DNA of 64,000 nucleotides from GCA-2731375 sp002731375 (lineage in GTDB: Bacteria; Pseudomonadota; Alphaproteobacteria; GCA-2731375): the NCBI GenBank assembly GCA_030752605.1, contig JASMDX010000064.1, positions 1-64,000 of the forward strand, read 5' to 3'. Below the pieces are notes generated by a model that was not told the DNA's origin, did not search any database, and worked only from the letters and a program-made list of their open reading frames with translations. This document shows, piece after piece, positions 42,538 through 51,147 of the stretch. A program made the position numbers and the translations under genes. The number at the start of each line of letters is the position of its first letter. The first letter of the stretch is position 1.

Positions 42538-43020
42538 CTAATGCTCTTGTGCCCGACCTCTACGTCCAACCGGGCGCATGACCTTCAATAGCCAGAATAT
42601 GATGCAAAAAACACCGGTTAAAATGACCAAAGCAACCACCGCCGCCAGGCGTTTGCCAAAGGCCTCATCCAGGCTGTAGCCGGGCGCCAACAGGTAAACA
42701 CAAAGGATCTGCACCGCCTGCAAGGCAGCACCTGCCGAAAACAGAATGGCGATGAAGGTGGAACCGCGCAACGAGGTCAGCACCATGCTCTCAACACTGC
42801 GCTGCTGGACAATGTGGGATTGATAGGCCCGCCAATGGTAACCGCAGAAACCGGCTATACCGACAATGACAACAGCCCACAGAATAGAATTTTCATAACT
42901 CAAACCGTTCAGGACCAGATTGAACAGATCCTCAAACGGTTTGTAGAAATACAAAAAGATCAGAACGACGATATAGATAATAAAGCCCACAAGGGTCCAG
43001 AACCACTGCCACCCATTCAT
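42538..43020 (-). CDS. four-helix membrane protein, paralogue of the protein at 21770-22288
   Basis: 160 residues, four predicted helices at about 5-25, 43-60, 88-110 and 125-147. It shares IFLYFYKPFE at the end of helix 1 with the 21.8-kb protein, and both have GYHWRAY/SHWQSF in the loop after helix 2 and a SLRGSTFIAILFSAG/SLQVAILVAVIFCAG third helix. No named family recognised. It is first in an operon with crotonase and GATase, paralleling the other copy, which precedes an acyl-CoA ligase. Confidence 0.74.
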   Translation of the reverse strand: MNGWQWFWTLVGFIIYIVVLIFLYFYKPFEDLFNLVLNGLSYENSILWAVVIVGIAGFCGYHWRAYQSHIVQQRSVESMVLTSLRGSTFIAILFSAGAALQAVQILCVYLLAPGYSLDEAFGKRLAAVVALVILTGVFCIIFWLLKVMRPVGRRGRAQEH

Positions 43021-43103
43021 ATGCCGTCCCCTTTGAACCTTATCCTGTGCCGCATTTTAGCCGTCACGATGGCCGCGCGATAGGGTCAAATGCCGGCAAT
43101 TAT

Positions 43104-43922
43104 TCACTTCAATGCATCCGAGATCAAACGGCCAAAGATAACCATCTCCGGACTGGTCCCACGATAGGTATCAAGGGCAGAAAGAATGGCCGGAATTTCC
43201 GCCATGTCAGGCATCGCGGCATCCGGTATCGGTGGCAGTTGAGCAAACAGCTCCACCACCGCTCCGTCCACACCCGCCAACAACGCCACCCGTGCGGCGT
43301 CGGTTCCGGGCGCGGTGAACAGCGGTACCAGGACCCGGGCCAGGTGCGAAAAATAGGCCGGCCAACGGGCCAAAATACGATAGAGTCCGGGCACGAATGG
43401 CGTGCCATCCACATCCGTTCCCAATTTCAACAAGGACGTACGAGTGTCCTCATCCGCCAAGGCCGGATCGAGCATTGTGGGCAGGACCGGCAGGGCCTCG
43501 GGCGGTTGCCAGCCGGCGCCGGGCCAGCCGGCGCCTTGGGGCCGCTCCTCCGCCAGCAGATGACGCAGTAGACCGGCGAACATCAGATTGACCGGCGCCA
43601 CCCGGACAAAGCCGGCGCAGACCTGGGCCACCAGCCGCAGATCACCTCCGGAAAGACCAAATTCCCGTGCATCGAACGACGCCAGAGGCGGCAGTGGTAA
43701 ATCGGTGGCGACCCGCCAACCGGCGTCTTGTGCCTGCCCGGACCGAAAGGCCGGGTTCAACGCGGCCCAGCTCCACTCCAGCCAGCCCGGCTTGGTCGCC
43801 AGATGGCGCTGCAATGACGAGACATAGGGCACGGCCCAAAGCTGGCGGATTTCTTCGTAGATCCCCGCGATCTCACCCGTGGCCGCGTCTTCCGGCAGCT
43901 CCACCAGCATCTGATCAGCCAC
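43104..43922 (-). CDS. DehI-like haloacid dehalogenase family protein
   Basis: 272 residues with the signature of the DehI (group I halocarboxylic acid dehalogenase) family: GEIAGIYEEIRQLWAVPYVS, HLATKPGWLEWSWAALNPAF, and a pseudo-repeat in the C-terminal half (FVPGLYRILARWPAYFSHL). DehI enzymes hydrolyse C-halogen bonds by a water nucleophile; many relatives are uncharacterised, so function is open. The GTG at 43922 lies 3 bases after the amidase stop and is chosen as start; the ATG at 43910 is an alternative. Third gene of a run 360-residue membrane protein-amidase-this gene. Confidence 0.66.
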   Translation of the reverse strand: MADQMLVELPEDAATGEIAGIYEEIRQLWAVPYVSSLQRHLATKPGWLEWSWAALNPAFRSGQAQDAGWRVATDLPLPPLASFDAREFGLSGGDLRLVAQVCAGFVRVAPVNLMFAGLLRHLLAEERPQGAGWPGAGWQPPEALPVLPTMLDPALADEDTRTSLLKLGTDVDGTPFVPGLYRILARWPAYFSHLARVLVPLFTAPGTDAARVALLAGVDGAVVELFAQLPPIPDAAMPDMAEIPAILSALDTYRGTSPEMVIFGRLISDALK

Positions 43923-43924
43923 CG

Positions 43925-45346
43925 TCAGACCGTCAGCGGTGGGCGGCGCAGATGCCACTCCGTGGCTTGCTCGTAAGCATAGGCGACCTGCAATAGCAAC
44001 GGCTCTTCGAACCAAGGGCCCAACAGTTGCAAGCCAATCGGCAGGCCGGCTTTCGTAAAGCCACAGGGAATGGAGATCGCTGGCTGGCCGGTAAAGGCCG
44101 CCAGCCGGGTCAATTGCCCCAGCGCCTTCCAGCCGATGACTTCCCGCTCACCCACCATAGTCTTGCCCGTGGCGATAGGCACCGAGGGGATCACCGCCGT
44201 CGGCATGGCCAGAATAGGTGTTTGCGACAAAACCCCGGCCATTTCCTGACGCACCCGTGTTTGAGTTTGCCGCGCCCTGATGTAATCCGTAGCGCTCAAA
44301 CCTTCGCCCAGGCGCAGGCGCTCGTTGACATCCGGCGACAGCTGGTCGGCATAATCACGCAGATGGCCATCGTGCACCGTGTGGGCCTCGCCCATGGCCA
44401 CGACATTCCAGCCCTGAGTGGCATCCCGATTAAAGGACAGCACCGCCTCCTCCACTGCCGCGCCCAGGTCCTGCAGCACGCCCAGGGCAACGTGCACGGC
44501 GGCCTCGACCTCCCCATCCAGGCGATCAAAGAAGAAGTCGCGCGGCACGCCGATACGCAGGCCATCCAGGGGCCGGCCCAGCAACGCGGTATAGTCGTCG
44601 GCCACCCTGGCGTTCGCGGTCGACGGATCGGCCGGGTCGGCGCCGGCGATGGCGGTCAGTACCAAAGCGGCGTCGCGCACTGTACGCGTCAGGGGGCCGC
44701 CGTGATCAAGGCTTTCACACAATGGATAGATGCCGGAGCGGGAAGCCAGGCCATAGGTCTGCTTCAAGCCAACGACGCCACACAGGGAGGCTGGAATACG
44801 GATTGATCCGCCGGTATCACTGCCTAGGGTGGCCATGGCCAGGGCGGCGGAGGTGGCGCAACCGGACCCCGATGAGGAACCGCCGGAGACATAATCTATG
44901 TTCCATGGGTTCCGCGCGGTGCCTACGTGTGGGTTGATACCCGTGGGGCCAAAGGCGAATTCATGCAGGTTCAACATCCCCACCATGACGGCGCCGGCCT
45001 CACGCAGGCGAGCAACGGATGTGGCGTCCGTATTGGCGATGTCTTCGGACAGCAGTTTCGAACCACAGGTGCGTTCCATGCCCGCGACCTGAAACAGATC
45101 CTTAACGGCCATGGGAATGCCATGCAACGGCCCGCGATAGTTACCGGCGGCGATTTCGGCCTCCGCCTCCTTAGCCGCCGCTATTGCGGCATCGGGATAG
45201 AGGGAGATATAGGCATTCAAATCTGGGTTCAACGCCTCGATCCGGGCCAGTTGACTTTGCATCACCTCGACGGGGGAGACCTCACGCGCGGCAATCATCG
45301 TGGCTAACGATGCGATATCCATTTGGGCCAATTCGTCGATACTCAT
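43925..45346 (-). CDS. amidase (amidase signature family)
   Basis: Serine amidase of about 473 residues. The Ser-cisSer-Lys triad is visible: Lys in HGIPMAVKDLFQVAG, cis-Ser in DYVSGGSSSGSG, and nucleophile Ser in LGSDTGGSIRIPASLCG. Similar to GatA-like and AtzF-like amidases; no GatB/GatC context, so it is a catabolic amidase rather than a tRNA amidotransferase. ATG 45346 overlaps the stop of the membrane protein gene (ATGA), and the 105 codons upstream of it in the same frame have no homology. Substrate unknown. Confidence 0.9.
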   Translation of the reverse strand: MSIDELAQMDIASLATMIAAREVSPVEVMQSQLARIEALNPDLNAYISLYPDAAIAAAKEAEAEIAAGNYRGPLHGIPMAVKDLFQVAGMERTCGSKLLSEDIANTDATSVARLREAGAVMVGMLNLHEFAFGPTGINPHVGTARNPWNIDYVSGGSSSGSGCATSAALAMATLGSDTGGSIRIPASLCGVVGLKQTYGLASRSGIYPLCESLDHGGPLTRTVRDAALVLTAIAGADPADPSTANARVADDYTALLGRPLDGLRIGVPRDFFFDRLDGEVEAAVHVALGVLQDLGAAVEEAVLSFNRDATQGWNVVAMGEAHTVHDGHLRDYADQLSPDVNERLRLGEGLSATDYIRARQTQTRVRQEMAGVLSQTPILAMPTAVIPSVPIATGKTMVGEREVIGWKALGQLTRLAAFTGQPAISIPCGFTKAGLPIGLQLLGPWFEEPLLLQVAYAYEQATEWHLRRPPLTV

Positions 45347-46425
45347 TCCACAGCCTCCGGGATCGCAACGATTAACAAAATACCGTAAATGGCAACGAAG
45401 ATCGTGTCTTTGACCGCGCCCAAGCCCTGCTTGCCTTCGTTGCCCTGGATCAACATGACGATGATCTCTAAAACGAAGGCGATGATGGCCAGAAAGAAGA
45501 ACGGCCAGACCGTGCTCCACCACGAGATCTCCGGTAGGGGCGCGGCGCCCTCGGGCACAGTCTTCATGGCGCGCCAGATCAGCAACAGGATCGGCAGGGC
45601 GATGAGATAAGCATGCGCCAGCAGAAAACGCAGCCGCGTGCGGGTCCGATCCAACACCCAAAAGACCAGAAAAAACAGCGCCACATAAAGTACATCCCAG
45701 AACATCGCGGCGTATTCTTCGCCTCCGGGGTCTTGCCGCAGGTTGAGGAAAGCCAGGATCAACAGGATTGTAATGGCATCACAGAGCAGCCATTCCCGGA
45801 AGTTCTCCGCCACGTCCTTGACGTTCCAGCCCCGCGAGGCCTTGTCGAACAGCAACACCAGAGCTACCGCCAGAGAGGCCGGATAGATCAGGCCCAGAAC
45901 CAGTGAATACTGCTCGGCCCGGGGCAGATAAATCCAATTCAACAGCAAGAACGCGGCCAGCAGGCCCAACAGACCCAACAGGCGCAGTCCCGCCGGCGTT
46001 GGCTGGGTCGCCGCATCGGGAACGGCGGCCGCGGTCTCCGCCGGCGCCGAAGCGGCGCCGATTGACGGTGCCGCCGGCGCGGCACTTTGCCCTGATCTCT
46101 GGGCCACCAGAAAAATCAGGAAGCCGATCAGGCCCAGACCGCCGACAACCAGCATAATGACGACAAAGGTGATGGCCCGGCCATCGGCCCGCCAGTCCGC
46201 CGCCTGGCCCAACAGGCCCTCAGTGGAAAATTGCCAGATTGCGAGCACCGCAATGACCAACAGCAACAGCGCGGCCAAGAGGTATTGATACCATCGGTTG
46301 GCGCCGCCGCCGCCGTCCTTCGATTGAGCAACCGTCCGGCCAATGAGAAAGACCAAGAACGCCAGCATGCCGACAACGGCGATGGCGATCATGACCTCCA
46401 GAAATATAATTGACCGACTATCCAC
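45343..46425 (-). CDS. multi-pass membrane protein of unknown family
   Basis: 360 residues, about nine to ten hydrophobic helices: an N-terminal pair (5-27, 47-66), a third (84-108), a Pro/Ala-rich hydrophilic linker (112-145: QSAAPAAPSIGAASAPAETA), then six or more (about 147-165, 172-192, 215-232, 245-260, 270-285, 305-325, 338-356). No transporter signature recognised. Translationally coupled to the amidase downstream by ATGA, so it may be its substrate permease, but that is inference from position only. Confidence 0.62.
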   Translation of the reverse strand: MDSRSIIFLEVMIAIAVVGMLAFLVFLIGRTVAQSKDGGGGANRWYQYLLAALLLLVIAVLAIWQFSTEGLLGQAADWRADGRAITFVVIMLVVGGLGLIGFLIFLVAQRSGQSAAPAAPSIGAASAPAETAAAVPDAATQPTPAGLRLLGLLGLLAAFLLLNWIYLPRAEQYSLVLGLIYPASLAVALVLLFDKASRGWNVKDVAENFREWLLCDAITILLILAFLNLRQDPGGEEYAAMFWDVLYVALFFLVFWVLDRTRTRLRFLLAHAYLIALPILLLIWRAMKTVPEGAAPLPEISWWSTVWPFFFLAIIAFVLEIIVMLIQGNEGKQGLGAVKDTIFVAIYGILLIVAIPEAVE

Positions 46426-46473
46426 CGTGCCCCAAATCCTGCGTTAGTTTCTTAAATCCAATCACTTCGACGG

Positions 46474-47226
46474 CTATGCCCGCAGCGTTACGTCAAAGCG
46501 ATCCTTGAAGGCTTGGCGTAGGGTCTCGAACCGCACGCCAGCCCGGATCACCGAGAAATCTCGAAAGTCTATGATAGTTGATGATCGGCCCTGGTGGTTA
46601 GCATATTGCGACAGGCCGTAATCGAAACTGAGATCCGCCGCTGCCCGCACCGCTTCGTCAATGTCGTCCAGACGGTACTTGCTGCCCGACAAAGAAAGAT
46701 TGGCAGAGGAACCGAACACCGGCATTTCACGGTCCCAAGCCTGGCGGGCGATTTCGTCGTGCACCTGCCCAGCGTTCAACAGCATATCCAGGGTACCGGC
46801 CTTGGATGATGATTCCAGAACAAACGGATCCACTCTGGCCAAAATGGGATGATCTTCGCGAAACGGCGCCACCACGGAAAATGGCAGACCGACCTGTTCG
46901 ACCATTTCCCTCACCATGCCGTGCCGGTCCGCCGCCATGATATGCAACTCCGCGCTCATGGCATAATTGCCAAACATGCCGGAGGGTTTTTCGTAGCTCC
47001 GTTGCTTGGTATCAAAAATGCGGCGGATACCCTGGGGCGTGGCGGCCAGGATAGCATATGCCACATCCAGGGGGGCAATGGCGACACCGCCCGCCGCTAG
47101 ACAATCCAGCAGGGCGCCCACTTCGGCGGAGAGTTGTTCGGGTCCCACCGCATCCTGGGTCCGCCGCTCGTCCGGGGCGCCAGGCTCTATCGTTGTTTCG
47201 GCCTCGATCATGCTACTTACCACCAT
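46474..47226 (-). CDS. Sua5/YciO/YrdC-domain protein
   Basis: About 250 residues with the YrdC nucleotide-binding fold: GGVAIAPLDVAYAILAATPQ, IFDTKQRSYEKPSGMFG (where true Sua5/TsaC proteins have KxR and RP), and PVFGSSANLSLSG with the SSAN motif. TsaC/Sua5 proteins make threonylcarbamoyl-AMP for tRNA t6A37, but the TKQRSYEKPSG segment departs from the consensus KxRP, so this is more probably a YciO-like divergent paralogue. ATG 47226 begins one base after the upp stop; a second candidate is ATG 47211. Cotranscribed with upp. Confidence 0.76.
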   Translation of the reverse strand: MVVSSMIEAETTIEPGAPDERRTQDAVGPEQLSAEVGALLDCLAAGGVAIAPLDVAYAILAATPQGIRRIFDTKQRSYEKPSGMFGNYAMSAELHIMAADRHGMVREMVEQVGLPFSVVAPFREDHPILARVDPFVLESSSKAGTLDMLLNAGQVHDEIARQAWDREMPVFGSSANLSLSGSKYRLDDIDEAVRAAADLSFDYGLSQYANHQGRSSTIIDFRDFSVIRAGVRFETLRQAFKDRFDVTLRA

Positions 47227-47227
47227 G

Positions 47228-47863
47228 CTATTTCGTGCCATAGAGGCGGTCGCCCGCATCGCCCAGGCCCGGCAGGATATAGCCGATATCACTCAATTGC
47301 CGGTCGATGGCGGCGGTCAGAATGGGAATCTCTGGATGTGCGGCGGCAAATGCCTTGACGCCTTCGGGGGCGGCGACCAGGGCAACAAATCGTATCTGTT
47401 TGGCGCCGGCCTCTTTCAGGCGCGTGACAGCAGCAGCGGAGGAATTGCCCGTAGCCAGCATGGGATCGACCACAATGACCTGCCGCTCGCCGATGGAATA
47501 GGGCAGCTTGAGATAGTATTCCACCGCCTCCAGGGTATCATGATCACGGTACATACCGATGTGGCCAACACGGGCCGAGGGGATCAGATCCAGCATACCT
47601 TCCAGCAAACCATTGCCGGCACGGAGGATGGAGACTAGGCAGAGTTTCTTGCCGTCCAGGGCGGGTGCCTGCATGACCTCGAGCGGGGTTTCGATTTCGA
47701 CCTGCTTCAAGGCCAGATCGCGCGTTGCTTCAAACGCCAGCAGCAAGGCGATTTCCCGCAACAACTGCCGGAATTCGGCTGTGGAGGTTTCCTTGCGCCG
47801 CAGCAAGGTCAATTTGTGCTGGATCAGGGGATGATCCGCCACTGTCACGTTTGCTGCCGCCAT
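47228..47863 (-). CDS. upp: uracil phosphoribosyltransferase
   Basis: Salvages uracil with PRPP to UMP. 211 residues, family length. Signatures: HPLIQHKLTLLRRKETST at the N-terminus, VSILRAGNGLLEGML, the PRPP loop VIVVDPMLATGNSSAAAV, and the C-terminal DIGYILPGLGDAGDRLYGTK that binds uracil. The region 47864-48180 upstream is gene-free, AT-rich near 48090-48120, and holds presumed promoter sequence only. A YrdC-domain gene follows directly. Confidence 0.95.
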   Translation of the reverse strand: MAAANVTVADHPLIQHKLTLLRRKETSTAEFRQLLREIALLLAFEATRDLALKQVEIETPLEVMQAPALDGKKLCLVSILRAGNGLLEGMLDLIPSARVGHIGMYRDHDTLEAVEYYLKLPYSIGERQVIVVDPMLATGNSSAAAVTRLKEAGAKQIRFVALVAAPEGVKAFAAAHPEIPILTAAIDRQLSDIGYILPGLGDAGDRLYGTK

Positions 47864-48179
47864 TGCGCCAAGCCTCTCTGTTTATTCCCGGCACAGTGTA
47901 ACCAAGGGACCCGAAAGGACATAGCCCCTTCGCGGAATTGATATTCATGAGCGCTTTGATTGGTAGCCAAAGTATGGCTGTCGCGGAAGCCGAAAGCGGT
48001 TGCCGCCACATCAAATGCTTCGCCGCAGGAAGCATGGGAACACGATCAGAATACGGCTACTTTCTTGCTAAATCTGTTTTCATCTATGTCATATTAAATT
48101 TGAATATAAAATTGGGTTCCGGTTGGCGATTGACATAACGGGCGTATTTGACGAACCTTCGAACAATGGTCGAAGTGTA

Positions 48180-49126
48180 CAAGGTCTAGACTTTCTGCCT
48201 TCGGACATATGCCTTCGTCCGGCGCCGACGTGATCGGCGTACATCTGGTTAACCGGCGCGCCGCCGACGATCACCTTCACATCATCGCGCAGTCCGGCTT
48301 CCGCCAAGGCGTCGATAATCTCCTTCATCTGCGGCATGGTCGTCGTGAGCAGCGCCGATAGGGCGACGATGTCGGGGCGGTGTTCGCGTACCTGTTCCAC
48401 CACCTCCTTGGTCGAGACGTTCACACCCATGTCGATGACCTCGAAACCGGTGCCCTTCATCATGGAAAGCACCATGTTCTTGCCGATATCGTGCAGGTCC
48501 CCCAACACCGTGCCGATCAGTACCCGCCCGCCACGCTTGACGTTGGAGGTCGCCAGATGCGGCTCCAGCAACTTCAGGCCGTCATTCATGGCCCGGGCCG
48601 AGAGCAGTACCTCGGGAATAAAAACCGTGCCATCGGAAAAACGGCCGCCGATCACGTCCATGGCCGGCAGCATGCCCTTATTCAGGATATCCTGGGCTGG
48701 ATAGCCCTGGTCCAGCAATTCCTGGGCATGTACCAGGATGTCTTCCTCCTCGCCTTCCAGAACATCGTTGGTGACCTGCCCGAAGGCTTCGCCGACATCC
48801 ATCTCAGCGATGGTTTCTTCAGTCGTTTTCGTGGGCGATTTGGGCGTCACCGCTGCCTTGGCTGCGTCAAGACTAGCCTCTGTAACCGGGCGGTAGCTGC
48901 CAGCGGTAAGCGGCAAACCACCCTCCTTCTCGATCCGGTCACCAATGTAGAGCAAGCGGTCGAAATCAGCATCGGGCGGCGTGGTATCGCCGATCGAGGC
49001 GATGAAGCGGGTACCCGGCGCAATGGTCTTGAACATGTTGTCCATGAAGTCCTTGAGGTCTTCATGGGTCGAGGATTTCTCCAGCAACAACATCTCGGGA
49101 ATGCCACCATGGATGGTCAGGTGAAG
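48180..49126 (-). pseudogene. URO-D / corrinoid methyltransferase gene, truncated and frameshifted
   Basis: The frame opens just after an upstream stop and reads LHLTIHGGIPEMLLLEKSST, then PPDADFDRL: the last 60 or so residues of a uroporphyrinogen-decarboxylase-type methyltransferase domain. It continues in frame into a corrinoid protein: four-helix cap (LDQGYPAQDILNKGMLPAMD) and B12-binding domain with the base-off motif GDLHDIGKNMV, SALLTTTMPQ and VIVGGAPVNQMYADHVGA. After that (near 48219) one extra base shifts the frame; the correct continuation DEGICPKAES lies in the next frame. The N-terminal 250-300 residues are missing. The ancestor was a corrinoid-dependent methyltransferase, natural fusion or not. 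Confidence 0.68.
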
Positions 49127-49298
49127 CTAGCCAACCTGTAGGCGCGCCAATTTTATGGTGATAATCTTACACTATATCCGCTTAAATTGTGATCAATATC
49201 AAGTAAATCGGCTCGGAAAATCGGGGCGGAATATGTTAGTGTCCTGGATCGAAAATACGGGTAACCAGAGTTAGCGGTCAGGCACCGCAGCAGGGGAA

Positions 49299-49505
49299 AT
49301 GATGTCGTTGGACAAGACGGAAATCGAAGCGCGGATTGTCGCCTTGCAACAGGAACACCGGGACCTAGATGGCGCCATCGATGCCATGGTGGAAAAAGGC
49401 GCCTTCGATCAGCTACAGCTGCAACGCATGAAAAAGCGCAAGCTGGCCCTGCGCGATCTGATCAGACGGCTGGAGGCGCAGTTGGTGCCCGATATTATCG
49501 CCTAA
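49299..49505 (+). CDS. YdcH family protein (DUF465)
   Basis: 68-residue helical hairpin protein of the DUF465/YdcH family: an N-terminal helix with ALQQEHRDLDGAID, a turn, then LQRMKKRKLALRDLIRRLE. These small coiled coils are very common in proteobacteria; function unknown. Start at ATG 49299 or 49302 with AGGGGAA in front. It stands alone between the dead corrinoid gene and the diguanylate cyclase. Confidence 0.88.
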   Translation: MMSLDKTEIEARIVALQQEHRDLDGAIDAMVEKGAFDQLQLQRMKKRKLALRDLIRRLEAQLVPDIIA

Positions 49506-49543
49506 CGGAGACCCTTCAGACGGCGCGGCGAAACGCGCGGATA

Positions 49544-50299
49544 TTATTGTTGCTTGGCGGCCTGCGACGCGGGTTTTTTCAGGGCGTTCTTTTGCACATA
49601 CATGGCCCGGTCGGCGGCATCCATGGCTTGCTGCGCCGATTGGCCCTTTTTGAAGGTCGTAATGCCGTATGAGGCGCTCATGGTGAATTTCGCCCCGCCA
49701 TGTTCCACCGGCGTGGCCATGATCGCCTGGGCCAACTGGCGGCCCTTGACCAAGGCCTGTGCGGCATTGGTATGACTCAGGATAACACCGAATTCATCAC
49801 CGCCCAGACGGCCCAGCATATCGGATTCGCGCAGATTGTCGGAAAGGGCGTTGGCCACGTGTAACAGGGCGGCATCGCCGGCGGCATGGCCGTATTCGTC
49901 ATTGATCCGCTTGAAATCATTCAGATCGAAATAAACCAGGCTGGAAACGGCGGCGTAACGTTCGTTGTAGGAGATCGCCCGGCCCATTTCCCGCATCAAG
50001 GCACGGCGGTTCGGGATCAACACCAGGGTATCCTCGTCCGCCAGGCGCTCCATATAGGCCAGACGGCTGTTCACACGCTCCACCTCCGCCTGCAGACCCT
50101 CGACCTCCTGCATCAGGGTCAGGATGGCCTGGCGCACCTTTGGCGTCAGTTCCGGCTCTGGAATGCCCATGACGGTGGCGCTGTCCGTCGGCGCGGCCAC
50201 GCCAAGATCCGAGGACGAAGCATAGGCTCCCGTCGCCGACGCCGGGTTTCGGCGCTGCGCCGCGGTGGGCCGCACGGGACGTGTTTCAGGAATCTTCAT
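49544..50299 (-). CDS. GGDEF-domain diguanylate cyclase
   Basis: Makes cyclic di-GMP from two GTP. 251 residues: a Pro/Ala-rich and coiled N-terminal part (about 1-75), a linker helix, then a full GGDEF domain (about 85-245). The signature RLGGDEFGVIL is intact, so it should be catalytically active. RESD five residues upstream is a feedback-inhibition I-site (RxxD). No membrane helix or signal peptide, hence cytoplasmic. Upstream 50300-50630 is gene-free and AT-rich, with nothing else that I can identify. Confidence 0.92.
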   Translation of the reverse strand: MKIPETRPVRPTAAQRRNPASATGAYASSSDLGVAAPTDSATVMGIPEPELTPKVRQAILTLMQEVEGLQAEVERVNSRLAYMERLADEDTLVLIPNRRALMREMGRAISYNERYAAVSSLVYFDLNDFKRINDEYGHAAGDAALLHVANALSDNLRESDMLGRLGGDEFGVILSHTNAAQALVKGRQLAQAIMATPVEHGGAKFTMSASYGITTFKKGQSAQQAMDAADRAMYVQKNALKKPASQAAKQQ

Positions 50300-50630
50300 A
50301 CTTTCAGCGTCTGCTTTCCATGGCGAATACTACCCGACACGACAGGAAACGTGCTGTAATCTCGCGGGAGTCTTCCTCATATTACGCAAAAACTAGCAAA
50401 GCAAAGGTTAACAAAGCTTTTGGAAGCGCCCGTAACTCAATCTCGACCCTATTATTTAGCGATTGTCCACCAAAATTGCTAGAAAAAGCAAAATTCCAGG
50501 TGGGTTGGCGCCGGGCAAGAGCCTATAATCCCGGCCCGAATTGGCCCAGCCTTCAGGCTATACCGGCGTCCAGTAATACCAAGTTGCGGTGATAAAGAGC
50601 TTGGGCGAGTGTTTTGCACGGAGAGTGAAT

Positions 50631-51125
50631 ATGACGAAAACAGAAGCCAAGGTCGGCGTTATCATGGGAAGCCGCTCTGACTGGCCGACCATGCGCCATG
50701 CGGTTGAGGTTCTCGAGGAACTGGGCGTAACGGTGGAAAGCCGGGTCGTCTCCGCCCACCGTACGCCGCAGCGCCTCTATGATTATGCCGCCGCCGCCGC
50801 TGGGCGCGGCCTTTCGGTGATCATCGCCGGTGCCGGTGGTGCGGCCCATCTTCCGGGCATGGCGGCGTCCATGACCAACCTGCCAGTGCTGGGCGTACCG
50901 GTGGAAAGCAAGGCATTGCAAGGCATGGACAGCCTGCTCTCCATCGTGCAGATGCCCAAGGGCGTACCGGTGGGCACCCTGGCCATTGGCCACTCGGGCG
51001 CCGTCAACGCGGGCCTGATGGCCGCCTCCATCGTCGCCTTGCAGGACGAGGCCGTGGCTCAGGCGCTGGCCGCCTGGCGGGCCCGGCAGACCGACGCCGT
51101 ACCTGACAATCCAGATGAAGACTAG
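50631..51125 (+). CDS. purE: N5-carboxyaminoimidazole ribonucleotide mutase
   Basis: Converts N5-CAIR to CAIR in purine biosynthesis. 164 residues: VGVIMGSRSDWPTM with the SRSDxP phosphate-binding motif, VVSAHRTPQRLYDYA, IIAGAGGAAHLPGMAAS, GVPVESKALQGMDSLLSIVQMPKG. Class I PurE, paired with PurK. GGAGAGTG precedes ATG 50631; the frame is open 14 codons further upstream without homology. First gene of a purE-purK-pyrD transcript. Confidence 0.96.
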   Translation: MTKTEAKVGVIMGSRSDWPTMRHAVEVLEELGVTVESRVVSAHRTPQRLYDYAAAAAGRGLSVIIAGAGGAAHLPGMAASMTNLPVLGVPVESKALQGMDSLLSIVQMPKGVPVGTLAIGHSGAVNAGLMAASIVALQDEAVAQALAAWRARQTDAVPDNPDED

Positions 51126-51147
51126 CCCCGATGAGGATTGGCGTCAT

